Translations under genes and position numbers: made by a program
In this document: positions 1 to 5,943 of the stretch, piece after piece
How positions within the stretch are numbered: the stretch's first letter is position 1
How the letters are laid out: every line of letters starts with the position of its first letter
DNA from: Christensenellaceae bacterium
GTDB taxonomy: Bacteria; Bacillota; Clostridia; Christensenellales; Borkfalkiaceae
Direction of reading: 5' to 3'
Length of the DNA stretch: 7,852 nt
Assembly (NCBI GenBank): GCA_948482865.1
Contig: CAOMHR010000072.1
Location: 1 to 7,852, forward strand
The notes under the pieces: model-generated
What the model was told of the DNA's origin: nothing
Seen by the model: the letters and a program-made list of their open reading frames with translations, nothing else
Database searches by the model: none

Positions 1-13
1 CGAATAGCACTGC

Positions 14-95
14 CAGTACCATGCCCTTATAGGGCTACCACAAACTACGCGTTTCCACGCGTAGTTATGATTAACCGTTAAAACAGTACTATGCC
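14..95. repeat. Two perfect hairpins bracketed by a 12-bp direct repeat
   Basis: Two inverted repeats lie side by side. The first is GCCCT (23-27) / AGGGC (31-35) with a 3-base loop. The second is a perfect 10-bp stem, AACTACGCGT (43-52) / ACGCGTAGTT (57-66), with loop TTCC. They are bracketed by CAGTACCATGCC (14-25) and CAGTACTATGCC (84-95), which agree at 11 of 12 positions. A further small odd palindrome, TTAAC-C-GTTAA, lies at 71-81. No T-run follows either hairpin on either strand, so they do not look like intrinsic terminators. The arrangement could be a palindromic intergenic repeat (REP-like), the remnant of a small mobile element, or part of a structured RNA that begins outside the window. 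The family is not recognised; only the repeat structure is certain. Confidence 0.5.
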
Positions 96-123
96 AGACA
101 TAAATAGCCAAAAAACATATAAA
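95..123 (+). promoter_or_regulatory. Possible promoter of the metallophosphoesterase gene
   Basis: CAGACA (95-100) matches the last four bases of the TTGACA -35 consensus, and TATAAA (118-123) matches five of six -10 bases. The spacer is exactly 17 bases. Transcription would begin near 130, giving an untranslated leader of about 70 bases. The rest of 96-197 is AT-rich with no other signal seen. The call rests on two short matches only. Confidence 0.33.
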
Positions 124-197
124 ATCGGGGTTTTTAGCTGTAAATTTTGCCTGCAAAAACGCTTTATTAAAGTTTTAAAAAGTGATAACATATATTT

Positions 198-893
198 ATG
201 AAAATATTTTCAATAAGCGATTTACACCTTTCGGGAATGTGCGACAAGCCTATGGACGTGTTTGGCGCGGGATGGGAAAATCACTTTGAAAAAATTAAAG
301 CGGACTGGAACGAAAAGGTTAGCGACGAAGATGTGGTTTTAATTTGCGGCGATACAAGCTGGGGTACGGTTCTTGAAGAAGGGTTGTACGATTTGCGCAC
401 GTTAAAAGGTCTTAAAGGCAAAAAGGTGTTTATCCGCGGCAACCACGACTACTGGTGGAACGGCATTACGAAATTACGCGACAACGCGCCCGACGGTACG
501 TTTTATTTTTTGCAGAACGACTGTATCAGGTTTGACGGCGTGGTAATATGCGGTTCACGCGGCTGGACCTGTCCCGGCAGCAGCGACTATACCGACCACG
601 ACGAAAAACTGTATATGCGTGAAGCGGAGCGGTTTAAGCTGTGTTTCGGTCAGGTTGAAAAAGTCAGGGAGAGCGGAGATAAACTTTTGGTTATGGTTCA
701 TTATCCGCCGTTCAGTTTGAAGTCGCCCGATACCCTTTTTACAGGGCTTTTTGAGCAGAATAAAGCCGATAAAGTAATTTTCGGGCATATTCACGGCGAA
801 GCGTATTTTCCTTTGCGGACGGTAAAAAGCGGAATAGAATATCTTTTGACTTCCTGCGACAAGGTGAATTTTACCTTGCAAAGAATTTTGTAA
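198..893 (+). CDS. Metallophosphoesterase, calcineurin-like
   Basis: This 231-residue protein is a probable cytoplasmic, dimetal-dependent phosphoesterase. The full set of family motifs is in order: D-x-H at residues 8-10 (DLH), GD at 51-52, GNHD at 81-84, H168 within VHYPPF, and GHIH at 196-199. In the family these residues bind two metal ions, usually Mn, Fe or Zn, and activate a water for phosphoester hydrolysis. No signal peptide or membrane segment is visible. The start is secure because an in-frame stop lies at 186-188 and the DLH motif must sit close to the N-terminus. No good Shine-Dalgarno sequence precedes the ATG, so translation may be weak. The substrate cannot be told from sequence, since relatives act on nucleotides, proteins or nucleic acids. 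The gene sits upstream of the pyr operon on the same strand, but the operon has its own promoter and attenuator, so a functional link is not implied. Confidence 0.88.
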   Translation: MKIFSISDLHLSGMCDKPMDVFGAGWENHFEKIKADWNEKVSDEDVVLICGDTSWGTVLEEGLYDLRTLKGLKGKKVFIRGNHDYWWNGITKLRDNAPDGTFYFLQNDCIRFDGVVICGSRGWTCPGSSDYTDHDEKLYMREAERFKLCFGQVEKVRESGDKLLVMVHYPPFSLKSPDTLFTGLFEQNKADKVIFGHIHGEAYFPLRTVKSGIEYLLTSCDKVNFTLQRIL

Positions 894-909
894 AAATGCG
901 GTTTTGCGC

Positions 910-938
910 TTTACATTGATTAATTGTTGTGATATAAT
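910..938 (+). promoter_or_regulatory. pyr operon promoter with extended -10
   Basis: TTTACA (910-915) matches five of six -35 bases. TATAAT (933-938) is a perfect -10 box, and the spacer is exactly 17 bases. TG at 930-931 adds an extended -10 element (TG-A-TATAAT). This is a strong sigma-A-type promoter. Transcription should start about seven bases downstream, in the A-run at 944-947, giving a leader of roughly 175 bases before pyrB. The initial region reads TTTTTC then AAAATG, a homopolymeric stretch that could allow start-site choice or slippage. Confidence 0.8.
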
Positions 939-946
939 TTTTCAAA

Positions 947-1048
947 ATGTTGAACGGTTACGAAATGCAACGGAAATTGACTGAAATATATAATTATGTA
1001 ATTCTGAAAGAATCACGGTATTCTTTAAGCGGAAAAGGCGGATATTGA
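947..1048 (+). CDS. Possible pyrimidine-operon leader peptide (33 codons)
   Basis: An open frame of 33 codons starts at ATG 947-949 and ends at TGA 1046-1048. The predicted start of transcription lies within about three bases of this ATG, so the message would be leaderless or nearly so. An internal ATG at 965 has no convincing ribosome binding site. The frame runs across the antiterminator 5' arm, the early hairpin and the terminator 5' arm, and stops inside the terminator hairpin. A ribosome at the stop codon would cover much of the terminator's 5' arm (1027-1041). This geometry resembles the E. coli pyrBI leader (pyrL), where a ribosome close behind a UTP-starved polymerase blocks the terminator. 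The peptide sequence resembles nothing I recognise. A chance open frame of this length is quite possible, so translation is unproven. Confidence 0.33.
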   Translation: MLNGYEMQRKLTEIYNYVILKESRYSLSGKGGY

Positions 1049-1070
1049 AGGGCGCAGACCTTTCAGAATT
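1000..1070 (+). promoter_or_regulatory. Predicted antiterminator pairing in the pyr leader
   Basis: AATTCTGAAAG (1000-1010) is perfectly complementary to CTTTCAGAATT (1060-1070), an 11-bp pairing across 49 bases. Its 3' arm is part of the apical portion of the downstream terminator hairpin (residues 1059-1065 of that stem). Its loop contains the whole 5' arm of the terminator (1027-1041). The two structures therefore interleave and should exclude each other unless a pseudoknot forms. The 3' arm is transcribed before the last terminator arm (1071-1085), so this pairing could form first and allow read-through into pyrB. Confidence 0.6.
1007..1026 (+). promoter_or_regulatory. Early hairpin competing with the antiterminator
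   Basis: AAAGAAT (1007-1013) pairs perfectly with ATTCTTT (1020-1026) around a six-base loop, CACGGT. The 5' arm uses four bases (1007-1010) of the antiterminator's 5' arm, so this hairpin would weaken or prevent antitermination. It ends exactly where the terminator stem begins (1027), so the two could stack end to end. It may act as an anti-antiterminator or as a polymerase pause hairpin. The sequence does not contain the PyrR-binding consensus known from Bacillus. Confidence 0.5.
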
Positions 1071-1090
1071 CTGTCTTTACCGCTTTTTTT
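1027..1090 (+). terminator. Attenuator terminator in the pyr leader
   Basis: The 15-base arm AAGCGGAAAAGGCGG (1027-1041) pairs with CTGTCTTTACCGCTT (1071-1085), with a single A-A mismatch (1033/1079) and two G-T wobbles. Above an internal loop, a second stem pairs 1046-1052 (TGAAGGG) with 1059-1065 (CCTTTCA) around a six-base loop. Seven consecutive T residues follow at 1084-1090, the mark of an intrinsic terminator. It lies downstream of the operon promoter and 30 bases before pyrB. It is about 190 bases past the metallophosphoesterase stop, so it fits an attenuator better than an end-of-gene terminator. It could also catch read-through from upstream. Confidence 0.78.
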
Positions 1091-1120
1091 CTGTAATAAA
1101 TAATTTACGCGAGGATAAAT

Positions 1121-2050
1121 ATGCTGGCTAAAAAAGATTTGCTCGGGCTGTACGATTGCAGCGCTGAAGAAATTTGCGAAATTTTGGAAACCGCGGATAA
1201 AATGCGGGATTTTCTCGACGGCAAAGATAAGAAGTCAAACCTGCTTGCGGGTAAGTCGCTTATCACCCTGTTTTATGAAAACAGCACGCGTACGCGCGTT
1301 TCTTTCGAGCTTGCGGGCAAGTATCTCGGCGCAAACGTCGTAAATATTTCCGCGGCGTCAAGTTCGGTTCAGAAAGGCGAAACGCTGATAGATACGGGCA
1401 AGACGCTTGACGCAATGAAGATTGATTTTATTGCGATTCGACACCCCATGGCGGGCGCGCCCCGTCTGCTTGCGCAAAATGTAAAAGCAAGCGTTTTAAA
1501 CGGTGGCGACGGAATGAACGAACACCCCACGCAAGCCCTTCTTGACATGCTTTCGTTGAAGAGAAAGTTTGGCAAAATCAAGGGGCTTAAAGTGGCGATT
1601 CTGGGCGACATAAAGCACAGCAGAGTTGCAAAGAGCAATCTTTTCGGGCTTACGAAGCTGGGTGCGGAAGTTTATATGTACGCTCCCGAAACTCTTCTGC
1701 CCAAAGAAATATCGAAGCTGGGCGCAAAAGTCGCAAAATCCCGAGAAGAAGCCATTGAAGGCGCGGACGGCGTAATGGGACTGCGAATACAGCTTGAAAG
1801 ACAGAACGGCGGACTGTTTCCGTCTCTTTCCGAGTACAGCGCGTTTTACGGCGTAAAGGACAATCTTTTGAAGTACGCAAAAAAGGACGCGGTTATTCTG
1901 CACCCCGGTCCCGTAAACAGGGGCGTAGAACTTACGCCTACGCTGATTGACGGCGAAACGAGCGTAATAGAAGAACAGGTTACTTGCGGAGTTGCCGTAA
2001 GAATGGCGTTATTAAAACTGCTTGTCGAATACAGGGAGAAAAATTTATGA
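1121..2050 (+). CDS. pyrB: Aspartate carbamoyltransferase catalytic subunit
   Basis: The enzyme joins carbamoyl phosphate and L-aspartate to give N-carbamoyl-L-aspartate, the first committed step of UMP synthesis, in the cytoplasm. At 309 residues it has normal length for a catalytic chain. Visible motifs are the carbamoyl-phosphate loop STRTR (55-59), the SVQKGE loop with K85 that a neighbouring subunit contributes in the trimer, HPTQ (135-138), the aspartate-domain segment GDIKHSR (162-168), LRIQLER (221-227) and HPGPVNRG (261-268). The last motif resembles Bacillus-type chains. No pyrI regulatory chain gene follows, so a free catalytic trimer without CTP feedback is likely unless pyrI lies elsewhere. 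GAGGA at 1111-1115 precedes the ATG by five bases. It is the first gene of the operon, directly behind the attenuator, and its stop overlaps the pyrC start (ATGA). Confidence 0.96.
   Translation: MLAKKDLLGLYDCSAEEICEILETADKMRDFLDGKDKKSNLLAGKSLITLFYENSTRTRVSFELAGKYLGANVVNISAASSSVQKGETLIDTGKTLDAMKIDFIAIRHPMAGAPRLLAQNVKASVLNGGDGMNEHPTQALLDMLSLKRKFGKIKGLKVAILGDIKHSRVAKSNLFGLTKLGAEVYMYAPETLLPKEISKLGAKVAKSREEAIEGADGVMGLRIQLERQNGGLFPSLSEYSAFYGVKDNLLKYAKKDAVILHPGPVNRGVELTPTLIDGETSVIEEQVTCGVAVRMALLKLLVEYREKNL
2034..2049 (+). promoter_or_regulatory. Ribosome binding site that fixes the pyrC start
   Basis: GGGAG at 2034-2038 sits eight bases before ATG 2047-2049. The frame is open further upstream to an ATG at 1984, but that would add 21 residues encoded by the pyrB 3' end and has no conserved look. 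The protein from 2047 begins MKLLIKNG, which is typical for dihydroorotases. Confidence 0.8.
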
Positions 2051-3312
2051 AATTACTTATAAAAAACGGTACGCTTGCTCTTGACGGCGGCGAGAAGAAA
2101 GCCGATATTTTAATTGAAGACGGCAAAATTTCAAAAATAGCGGAAAACATTACAGCCGACTGCAAAACGTTGGACGCTGACGGAAAACACGTATTGCCCG
2201 GATTGATAGACATACACGTTCATTTGCGCGAACCGGGATTCGAAGGCAAGGAAGATATCGAAAGCGGTTCGAAAGCCGCCGTCGCGGGCGGATTTACGCA
2301 GGTTTGCTGTATGCCCAATACAGACCCCGTCTGCGATAACGCCTTAGTGGTCAACTATATAAAGAACAGACAGCGCGAAGTTAATCTCTGTAAAATCAAT
2401 CCGATAGGCGCCATTACAAGGGGCGAAAACGGCGCGGCAATGGCTGATATCGGCAAAATGAAGAGAGCGGGCGCCGTTGCGATAAGCGACGACGGAAAGT
2501 CCGTAATGGATTCGAATATAATGCGCCTTGCAATGGAGTATGCAAGCGGTTTTAACTTAAAGTGTCTTTGCCACTGCGAAGATATCAACCTTGTGGACGG
2601 CGGGGTTGTGAACGAAGGTTACAATTCAACGCTTACGGGGCTTAAAGGCAGCCTTCGCGCCGCCGAAGATATAATGATAGCGCGCGATATCGCCCTTGCG
2701 GAAAGTTTAAACGTTCCCGTGCATATCTGCCATGTTTCAACTTACAGCGGGGTGGAAATTATCCGCAACGCAAAAAAGCGCGGGGTAAAGGTGACGGCGG
2801 AAACCTGCCCGCATTACTTTATCCTGACTGACGACGTCATTACAGGGTTTGACACAAATACAAAGGTTAATCCCCCCGTCCGCGAACAAAGGGACAGGGA
2901 AGCGATTATCGAAGCAATAAAGGACGGAACGATAGACTGCATAGTCACCGACCACGCGCCGCACGCCTTGAAAGATAAGCAGGTGGAGTACAACCTTGCC
3001 GCTTTCGGCATAAGCGGAATAGAGACGAGTTTTGCGCTGAGCTATACCTATCTTGTTAAAGCGGGGCATATCGGTCTTTGCGCACTCGTGCAAAAGATCA
3101 GTAAAGTCCCCGCGCAAATTCTGGACCTTGAAGGCGGCGAACTTAAAGTTGGCTCGCCCGCGGATATTACCGTGGTGGATCTGGGTAAAAAGTATAAAAT
3201 CGACAGCGGCAAATTTATTTCAAAAGGAAAAAATACCCCTTTCAACGGTTTTGAAGTATGGGGTAAAACTGTCTGCACTATTGTAGACGGAGATATTAAG
3301 TACAGTATTTAA
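2047..3312 (+). CDS. pyrC: Dihydroorotase, class I
   Basis: This zinc-dependent amidohydrolase reversibly cyclises N-carbamoyl-L-aspartate to L-dihydroorotate. The 421-residue length matches the long class I (Bacillus PyrC-like) enzymes rather than the roughly 350-residue class II enzymes of E. coli. The metal-binding pattern is complete: HVH in DIHVHLREPG (H57, H59), an acidic ISDDG segment (147-150), H176, H229 in HICHV, and TDHAPH (301-306) with D302 as the likely catalytic base. The substrate-binding segment CMPNTDP (88-94) and the segment ETCPHY (252-257) are also present. The beta-sandwich parts at both ends (about 1-50 and 365-421) fit the amidohydrolase fold. It overlaps pyrB by four bases, which suggests translational coupling, and ends ten bases before pyrF. 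It acts in the cytoplasm directly after PyrB. Confidence 0.95.
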   Translation: MKLLIKNGTLALDGGEKKADILIEDGKISKIAENITADCKTLDADGKHVLPGLIDIHVHLREPGFEGKEDIESGSKAAVAGGFTQVCCMPNTDPVCDNALVVNYIKNRQREVNLCKINPIGAITRGENGAAMADIGKMKRAGAVAISDDGKSVMDSNIMRLAMEYASGFNLKCLCHCEDINLVDGGVVNEGYNSTLTGLKGSLRAAEDIMIARDIALAESLNVPVHICHVSTYSGVEIIRNAKKRGVKVTAETCPHYFILTDDVITGFDTNTKVNPPVREQRDREAIIEAIKDGTIDCIVTDHAPHALKDKQVEYNLAAFGISGIETSFALSYTYLVKAGHIGLCALVQKISKVPAQILDLEGGELKVGSPADITVVDLGKKYKIDSGKFISKGKNTPFNGFEVWGKTVCTIVDGDIKYSI

Positions 3313-3322
3313 GGAGCGGTTT

Positions 3323-4237
3323 ATGGTTGATAAGCTGATAGAAAAAATTATAGCAATGCAAAACCCCACCTGCGTGGGGCTGGACACCGATTTCGGATAT
3401 CTGCCCGATGAAATGAAAAAGGGCGTAATCGATTTTGAAGGGGCGGCAAAACAGATAACCGAATTCAATAAAAACGTAATCGACGCGATTTGCGATATCG
3501 TACCGTCTGTAAAAGTGCAGATTGCCTATTACGAAATGTACGGCGAATACGGCATAAAGGCTTTTAACGATACGGTGAATTACGCCAAAGATAAAGGACT
3601 GACAGTCATAGCCGACTGCAAGCGCAACGACATAGGCTCTACGGCAAGCTGTTACGCAAAAGCATATCTAGGCGAAACCGAAGTCGGCGGTAAAAATTTG
3701 AACGCGTTTAAAGCCGATATGTTGACGGTAAACGGATATCTCGGTTCTGACGGTATCGAGCCTTTTGTAAAAGAGATAAAACAGCACGGCAAATCCATTT
3801 TCGTATTGGTTAAAACTTCAAATCCTTCGAGCGGCGAATTTCAGAATTTAAAACTCGGAAGTGGCGAATACGTCTACGAGCATATGGGTAAACTTGTCGA
3901 AAAATGGGGCGCGGATACGGTAGGTAAATACGGATATTCCGAAGTGGGCGCAGTCGTCGGTGCGACGCACCCCGAAGAAGCCGAGCATTTAAGAAATTTG
4001 CTTAAAACCACTTTCTTCCTTATACCCGGTTACGGGGCGCAGGGCGGAAACGCGCAAATGCTTAAAGTCTGCTTTGACAAAAGGGGGCTGGGCGGAGTCG
4101 TCAACAATTCCCGCGGAATAATCTGCGCATATAAAAACGCCGCTTACAGCGGTATGGATTACATCGCCGCCGCGCGCGCCGCATGTATAGATATGCAAAA
4201 AGATTTAAGTACCGTAATAGGCAAAATGGGAAGATAA
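3323..4237 (+). CDS. pyrF: Orotidine 5'-phosphate decarboxylase, subfamily 2
   Basis: The enzyme decarboxylates OMP to UMP, the last step of the pathway. The 304-residue length and sequence style, starting with NPTCVGLDTDFGYLP (14-28), mark the longer subfamily 2 of PyrF rather than the roughly 240-residue Bacillus/E. coli type. The catalytic Asp-Lys-Asp array is seen in DCKRNDIGST (98-107: D98, K100, D103), with a probable further lysine at K64. Phosphate-binding segments near the C-terminus are PGYGAQGG (235-242) and NNSRGI (261-266). AAGGAG at 3311-3316, which overlaps the pyrC stop codon, sits six bases before the ATG and makes the start firm. Its last base is the first base of the pyrK start codon (TAATG). 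Its place in the middle of the operon, rather than after pyrD, is common in clostridia. Confidence 0.95.
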   Translation: MVDKLIEKIIAMQNPTCVGLDTDFGYLPDEMKKGVIDFEGAAKQITEFNKNVIDAICDIVPSVKVQIAYYEMYGEYGIKAFNDTVNYAKDKGLTVIADCKRNDIGSTASCYAKAYLGETEVGGKNLNAFKADMLTVNGYLGSDGIEPFVKEIKQHGKSIFVLVKTSNPSSGEFQNLKLGSGEYVYEHMGKLVEKWGADTVGKYGYSEVGAVVGATHPEEAEHLRNLLKTTFFLIPGYGAQGGNAQMLKVCFDKRGLGGVVNNSRGIICAYKNAAYSGMDYIAAARAACIDMQKDLSTVIGKMGR

Positions 4238-4992
4238 TGAAAGATTTAACGGCGACTATAAAAGAGAATAAATTAATTGCTGAAAATATTTATGAGCTTA
4301 CGCTCACCCTACCGCAAAAATTGGAAGTAAAGGGCGGACAGTTCGTCAATATATCAACGGGCGACAGTTCGCAGCTTTTGCGTCGTCCTTTCGGCGTTAT
4401 GAAAGCCGAAGGCAACGATATAACGCTGTGCTATCAGGTCAAGGGCGCAGGCACGCAAAATCTTGCGGGTATGAAAGCCGGTCAGACTCTTGAAATTTTG
4501 TTGCCGCTCGGCAACGGGTTTGATTTAAGCGGTTTTAAAAAAGTCGCGGTGTTGGGCGGCGGAGTGGGGATTTTTCCGCTTATCGCAACCATACGCGCAA
4601 ATCCAGCAATCGACTTTTATACATATGCTGGTTTTCGCAACAGCGCGGCGGTCTGTCTTTTGGACGAGCTTAAAAAAAGCAAGCGTCTTACGGTAACCAC
4701 GGACGACGGAAGTTACGGTTGCAAGGGCAACGCTGTTCAGGCATATCTTGCGGACGCGGCTGAGTTGAATGCCGACTGCATTATCGCGTGCGGTCCGCCC
4801 GTTATGCTTAAAATTTTAAAACAAAGGCTTGAAGAGTGCGGTAATAAAATCCCCTGCTTTGTTTCGCTGGAAGAGAGAATGGGTTGCGGCATAGGCGCGT
4901 GCCTTGTGTGCGTTTGCAAAACGACCGAAGGCGGCAACGCCCGCGTTTGCAAGGACGGACCTGTGTTCGATATAAACAAAGTAGAACTTTAA
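4237..4992 (+). CDS. pyrK: Dihydroorotate dehydrogenase B, electron transfer subunit
   Basis: PyrK carries FAD and a [2Fe-2S] cluster and passes electrons from the FMN of PyrD to NAD+, forming the PyrD2-PyrK2 class 1B enzyme in the cytoplasm. The 251 residues contain an FAD-binding domain with RRPF (49-52), a nucleotide-binding glycine loop GGGVGIFP (107-114), CGPP (185-188), and a C-terminal cluster motif with C217, C222, C225 and C238. C227 is an extra nearby cysteine. The frame is open upstream to an ATG at 4183, but that would add 18 residues inside pyrF. The start at 4237 overlaps the pyrF stop by one base (TAATG), begins MKDLTATI as expected, and has GGGAAG at 4228-4233, rather close to the ATG. 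This suggests translation coupled to pyrF. Confidence 0.95.
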   Translation: MKDLTATIKENKLIAENIYELTLTLPQKLEVKGGQFVNISTGDSSQLLRRPFGVMKAEGNDITLCYQVKGAGTQNLAGMKAGQTLEILLPLGNGFDLSGFKKVAVLGGGVGIFPLIATIRANPAIDFYTYAGFRNSAAVCLLDELKKSKRLTVTTDDGSYGCKGNAVQAYLADAAELNADCIIACGPPVMLKILKQRLEECGNKIPCFVSLEERMGCGIGACLVCVCKTTEGGNARVCKDGPVFDINKVEL

Positions 4993-5002
4993 TTACGTTT
5001 TT

Positions 5003-5018
5003 AAGGAAGAATGAAATG
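5003..5018 (+). promoter_or_regulatory. Ribosome binding site that fixes the pyrD start
   Basis: AAGGAAG at 5003-5009 lies six bases before ATG 5016-5018. Another ATG at 5011 is out of frame. An in-frame ATG at 4884 would add 44 arginine-rich residues read from inside pyrK, which are clearly not part of a dihydroorotate dehydrogenase. Confidence 0.8.
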
Positions 5019-5930
5019 GCTGATTTATCGGTTGAAATCTGCGGAGTAAGATTAAAAAATCCCGTAATTGCCGCGAGCGGAACTTTCGGTTTCGGTAGGG
5101 AATACAACGAAATTTACGATATTTCAAAAATAGGCGGCGTAAGCACAAAGGGTATGACTTTGTTGCCGCGCGAAGGCAATCCCGTGCCGAGAATTGCGGA
5201 AGGTAGAAGCGTTATTTTAAACGCCGTAGGTTTGCAGAATCCGGGAGTGGAACACTTTATAAAGTACGATCTCGGATTTTTAAAAAGCAAGGGCGTTGCC
5301 GTGATTGCCAACGTTGCAGGTAAAACGCTTGACGAATACGGCGAAATCTGTGCAAAATTGAACGGGCTTGTTGATATGGTCGAACTGAATATTTCCTGTC
5401 CCAACGTAAAGGCGGGCGGAATGGCTTTCGGCATAAAGCCCGAAAGCATAAAGGAAGTAACTCGCGTTTCCAAAAGCGGCTTGACAAAAACACCGCTGAT
5501 TGTAAAACTTTCACCCAATGTTGAAAGTATTCCCGTCAATGCGCAGGCGGCACAAAGCGGCGGCGCGGACTGTATTTCGCTCATCAACACCCTTACCGGT
5601 ATGGCGATAGATATTGAAAAACGCAGACCTATAATTGCAAACAATACGGGCGGCGTTTCAGGCGCGGGAATAAAGCCCATGGCTTTAAGAATGGTTTATG
5701 AAGCGGCGCATTCTGTTGATATCCCCGTCATAGGTATGGGGGGAATTATAAGCGGTATAGACGCGCTTGAATTTATGATGGCTGGCGCTTGCGCCGTTCA
5801 GGTAGGTACGGCAAATTTTACCGACGCAAACGCGTTGCCGCGCATAATAGACGAAATGAACGTCTGGCTTGATAGGCACGGTATTTCAAGCGTAAACGAA
5901 ATCGTTAATACTTTAAAACTCAATAATTGA
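5016..5930 (+). CDS. pyrD: Dihydroorotate dehydrogenase B, catalytic subunit (class 1B)
   Basis: This FMN enzyme oxidises L-dihydroorotate to orotate. The 304-residue length and cytoplasmic character (no membrane segment or signal) fit class 1. The cysteine base C128 in ELNISCPN (123-130) distinguishes it from membrane-bound class 2 enzymes, which use serine. The adjacent pyrK assigns it to class 1B, which uses NAD+ as acceptor. FMN and phosphate-site segments are ASGTFGFG (20-27), NAVGLQNPG (69-77), KLSPN (164-168), GGVSGAGIKP (212-221), GMGGI (240-244) and VGTANF (263-268). It starts 23 bases after the pyrK stop and ends 13 bases before pyrE. Confidence 0.96.
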   Translation: MADLSVEICGVRLKNPVIAASGTFGFGREYNEIYDISKIGGVSTKGMTLLPREGNPVPRIAEGRSVILNAVGLQNPGVEHFIKYDLGFLKSKGVAVIANVAGKTLDEYGEICAKLNGLVDMVELNISCPNVKAGGMAFGIKPESIKEVTRVSKSGLTKTPLIVKLSPNVESIPVNAQAAQSGGADCISLINTLTGMAIDIEKRRPIIANNTGGVSGAGIKPMALRMVYEAAHSVDIPVIGMGGIISGIDALEFMMAGACAVQVGTANFTDANALPRIIDEMNVWLDRHGISSVNEIVNTLKLNN

Positions 5931-5943
5931 AAGGAGTAAAAAT

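Noticed and set aside
894..912. Weak hairpin (GCG/CGC with flanking A/T pairs) just after the metallophosphoesterase stop as its terminator
   Set aside because: The stem is only about three GC pairs plus A-T pairs around a bulge, with no real T-run, and it overlaps the pyr -35 region.
1000..1092. T-box or PyrR-binding attenuator
   Set aside because: Neither the T-box antiterminator consensus (TGGNACCGCG) nor the PyrR consensus (GTCC-N-G-N-GAGG) is present. The stretch TTCTTTAA alone is not enough.
1984..2046. Longer N-terminus for PyrC starting at 1984
   Set aside because: The extra 21 residues lie inside pyrB. A good ribosome binding site and a typical dihydroorotase N-terminus support 2047.
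4884..5015. Longer N-terminus for PyrD starting at 4884
   Set aside because: The 44 added residues are an out-of-frame reading of the conserved pyrK cysteine region. A clear ribosome binding site marks 5016.
5114..5680. Minus-strand open frame of 188 codons inside pyrD
   Set aside because: It is wholly antisense to a well-conserved gene with intact motifs. It has no recognisable domain and is best explained as a codon-bias shadow.
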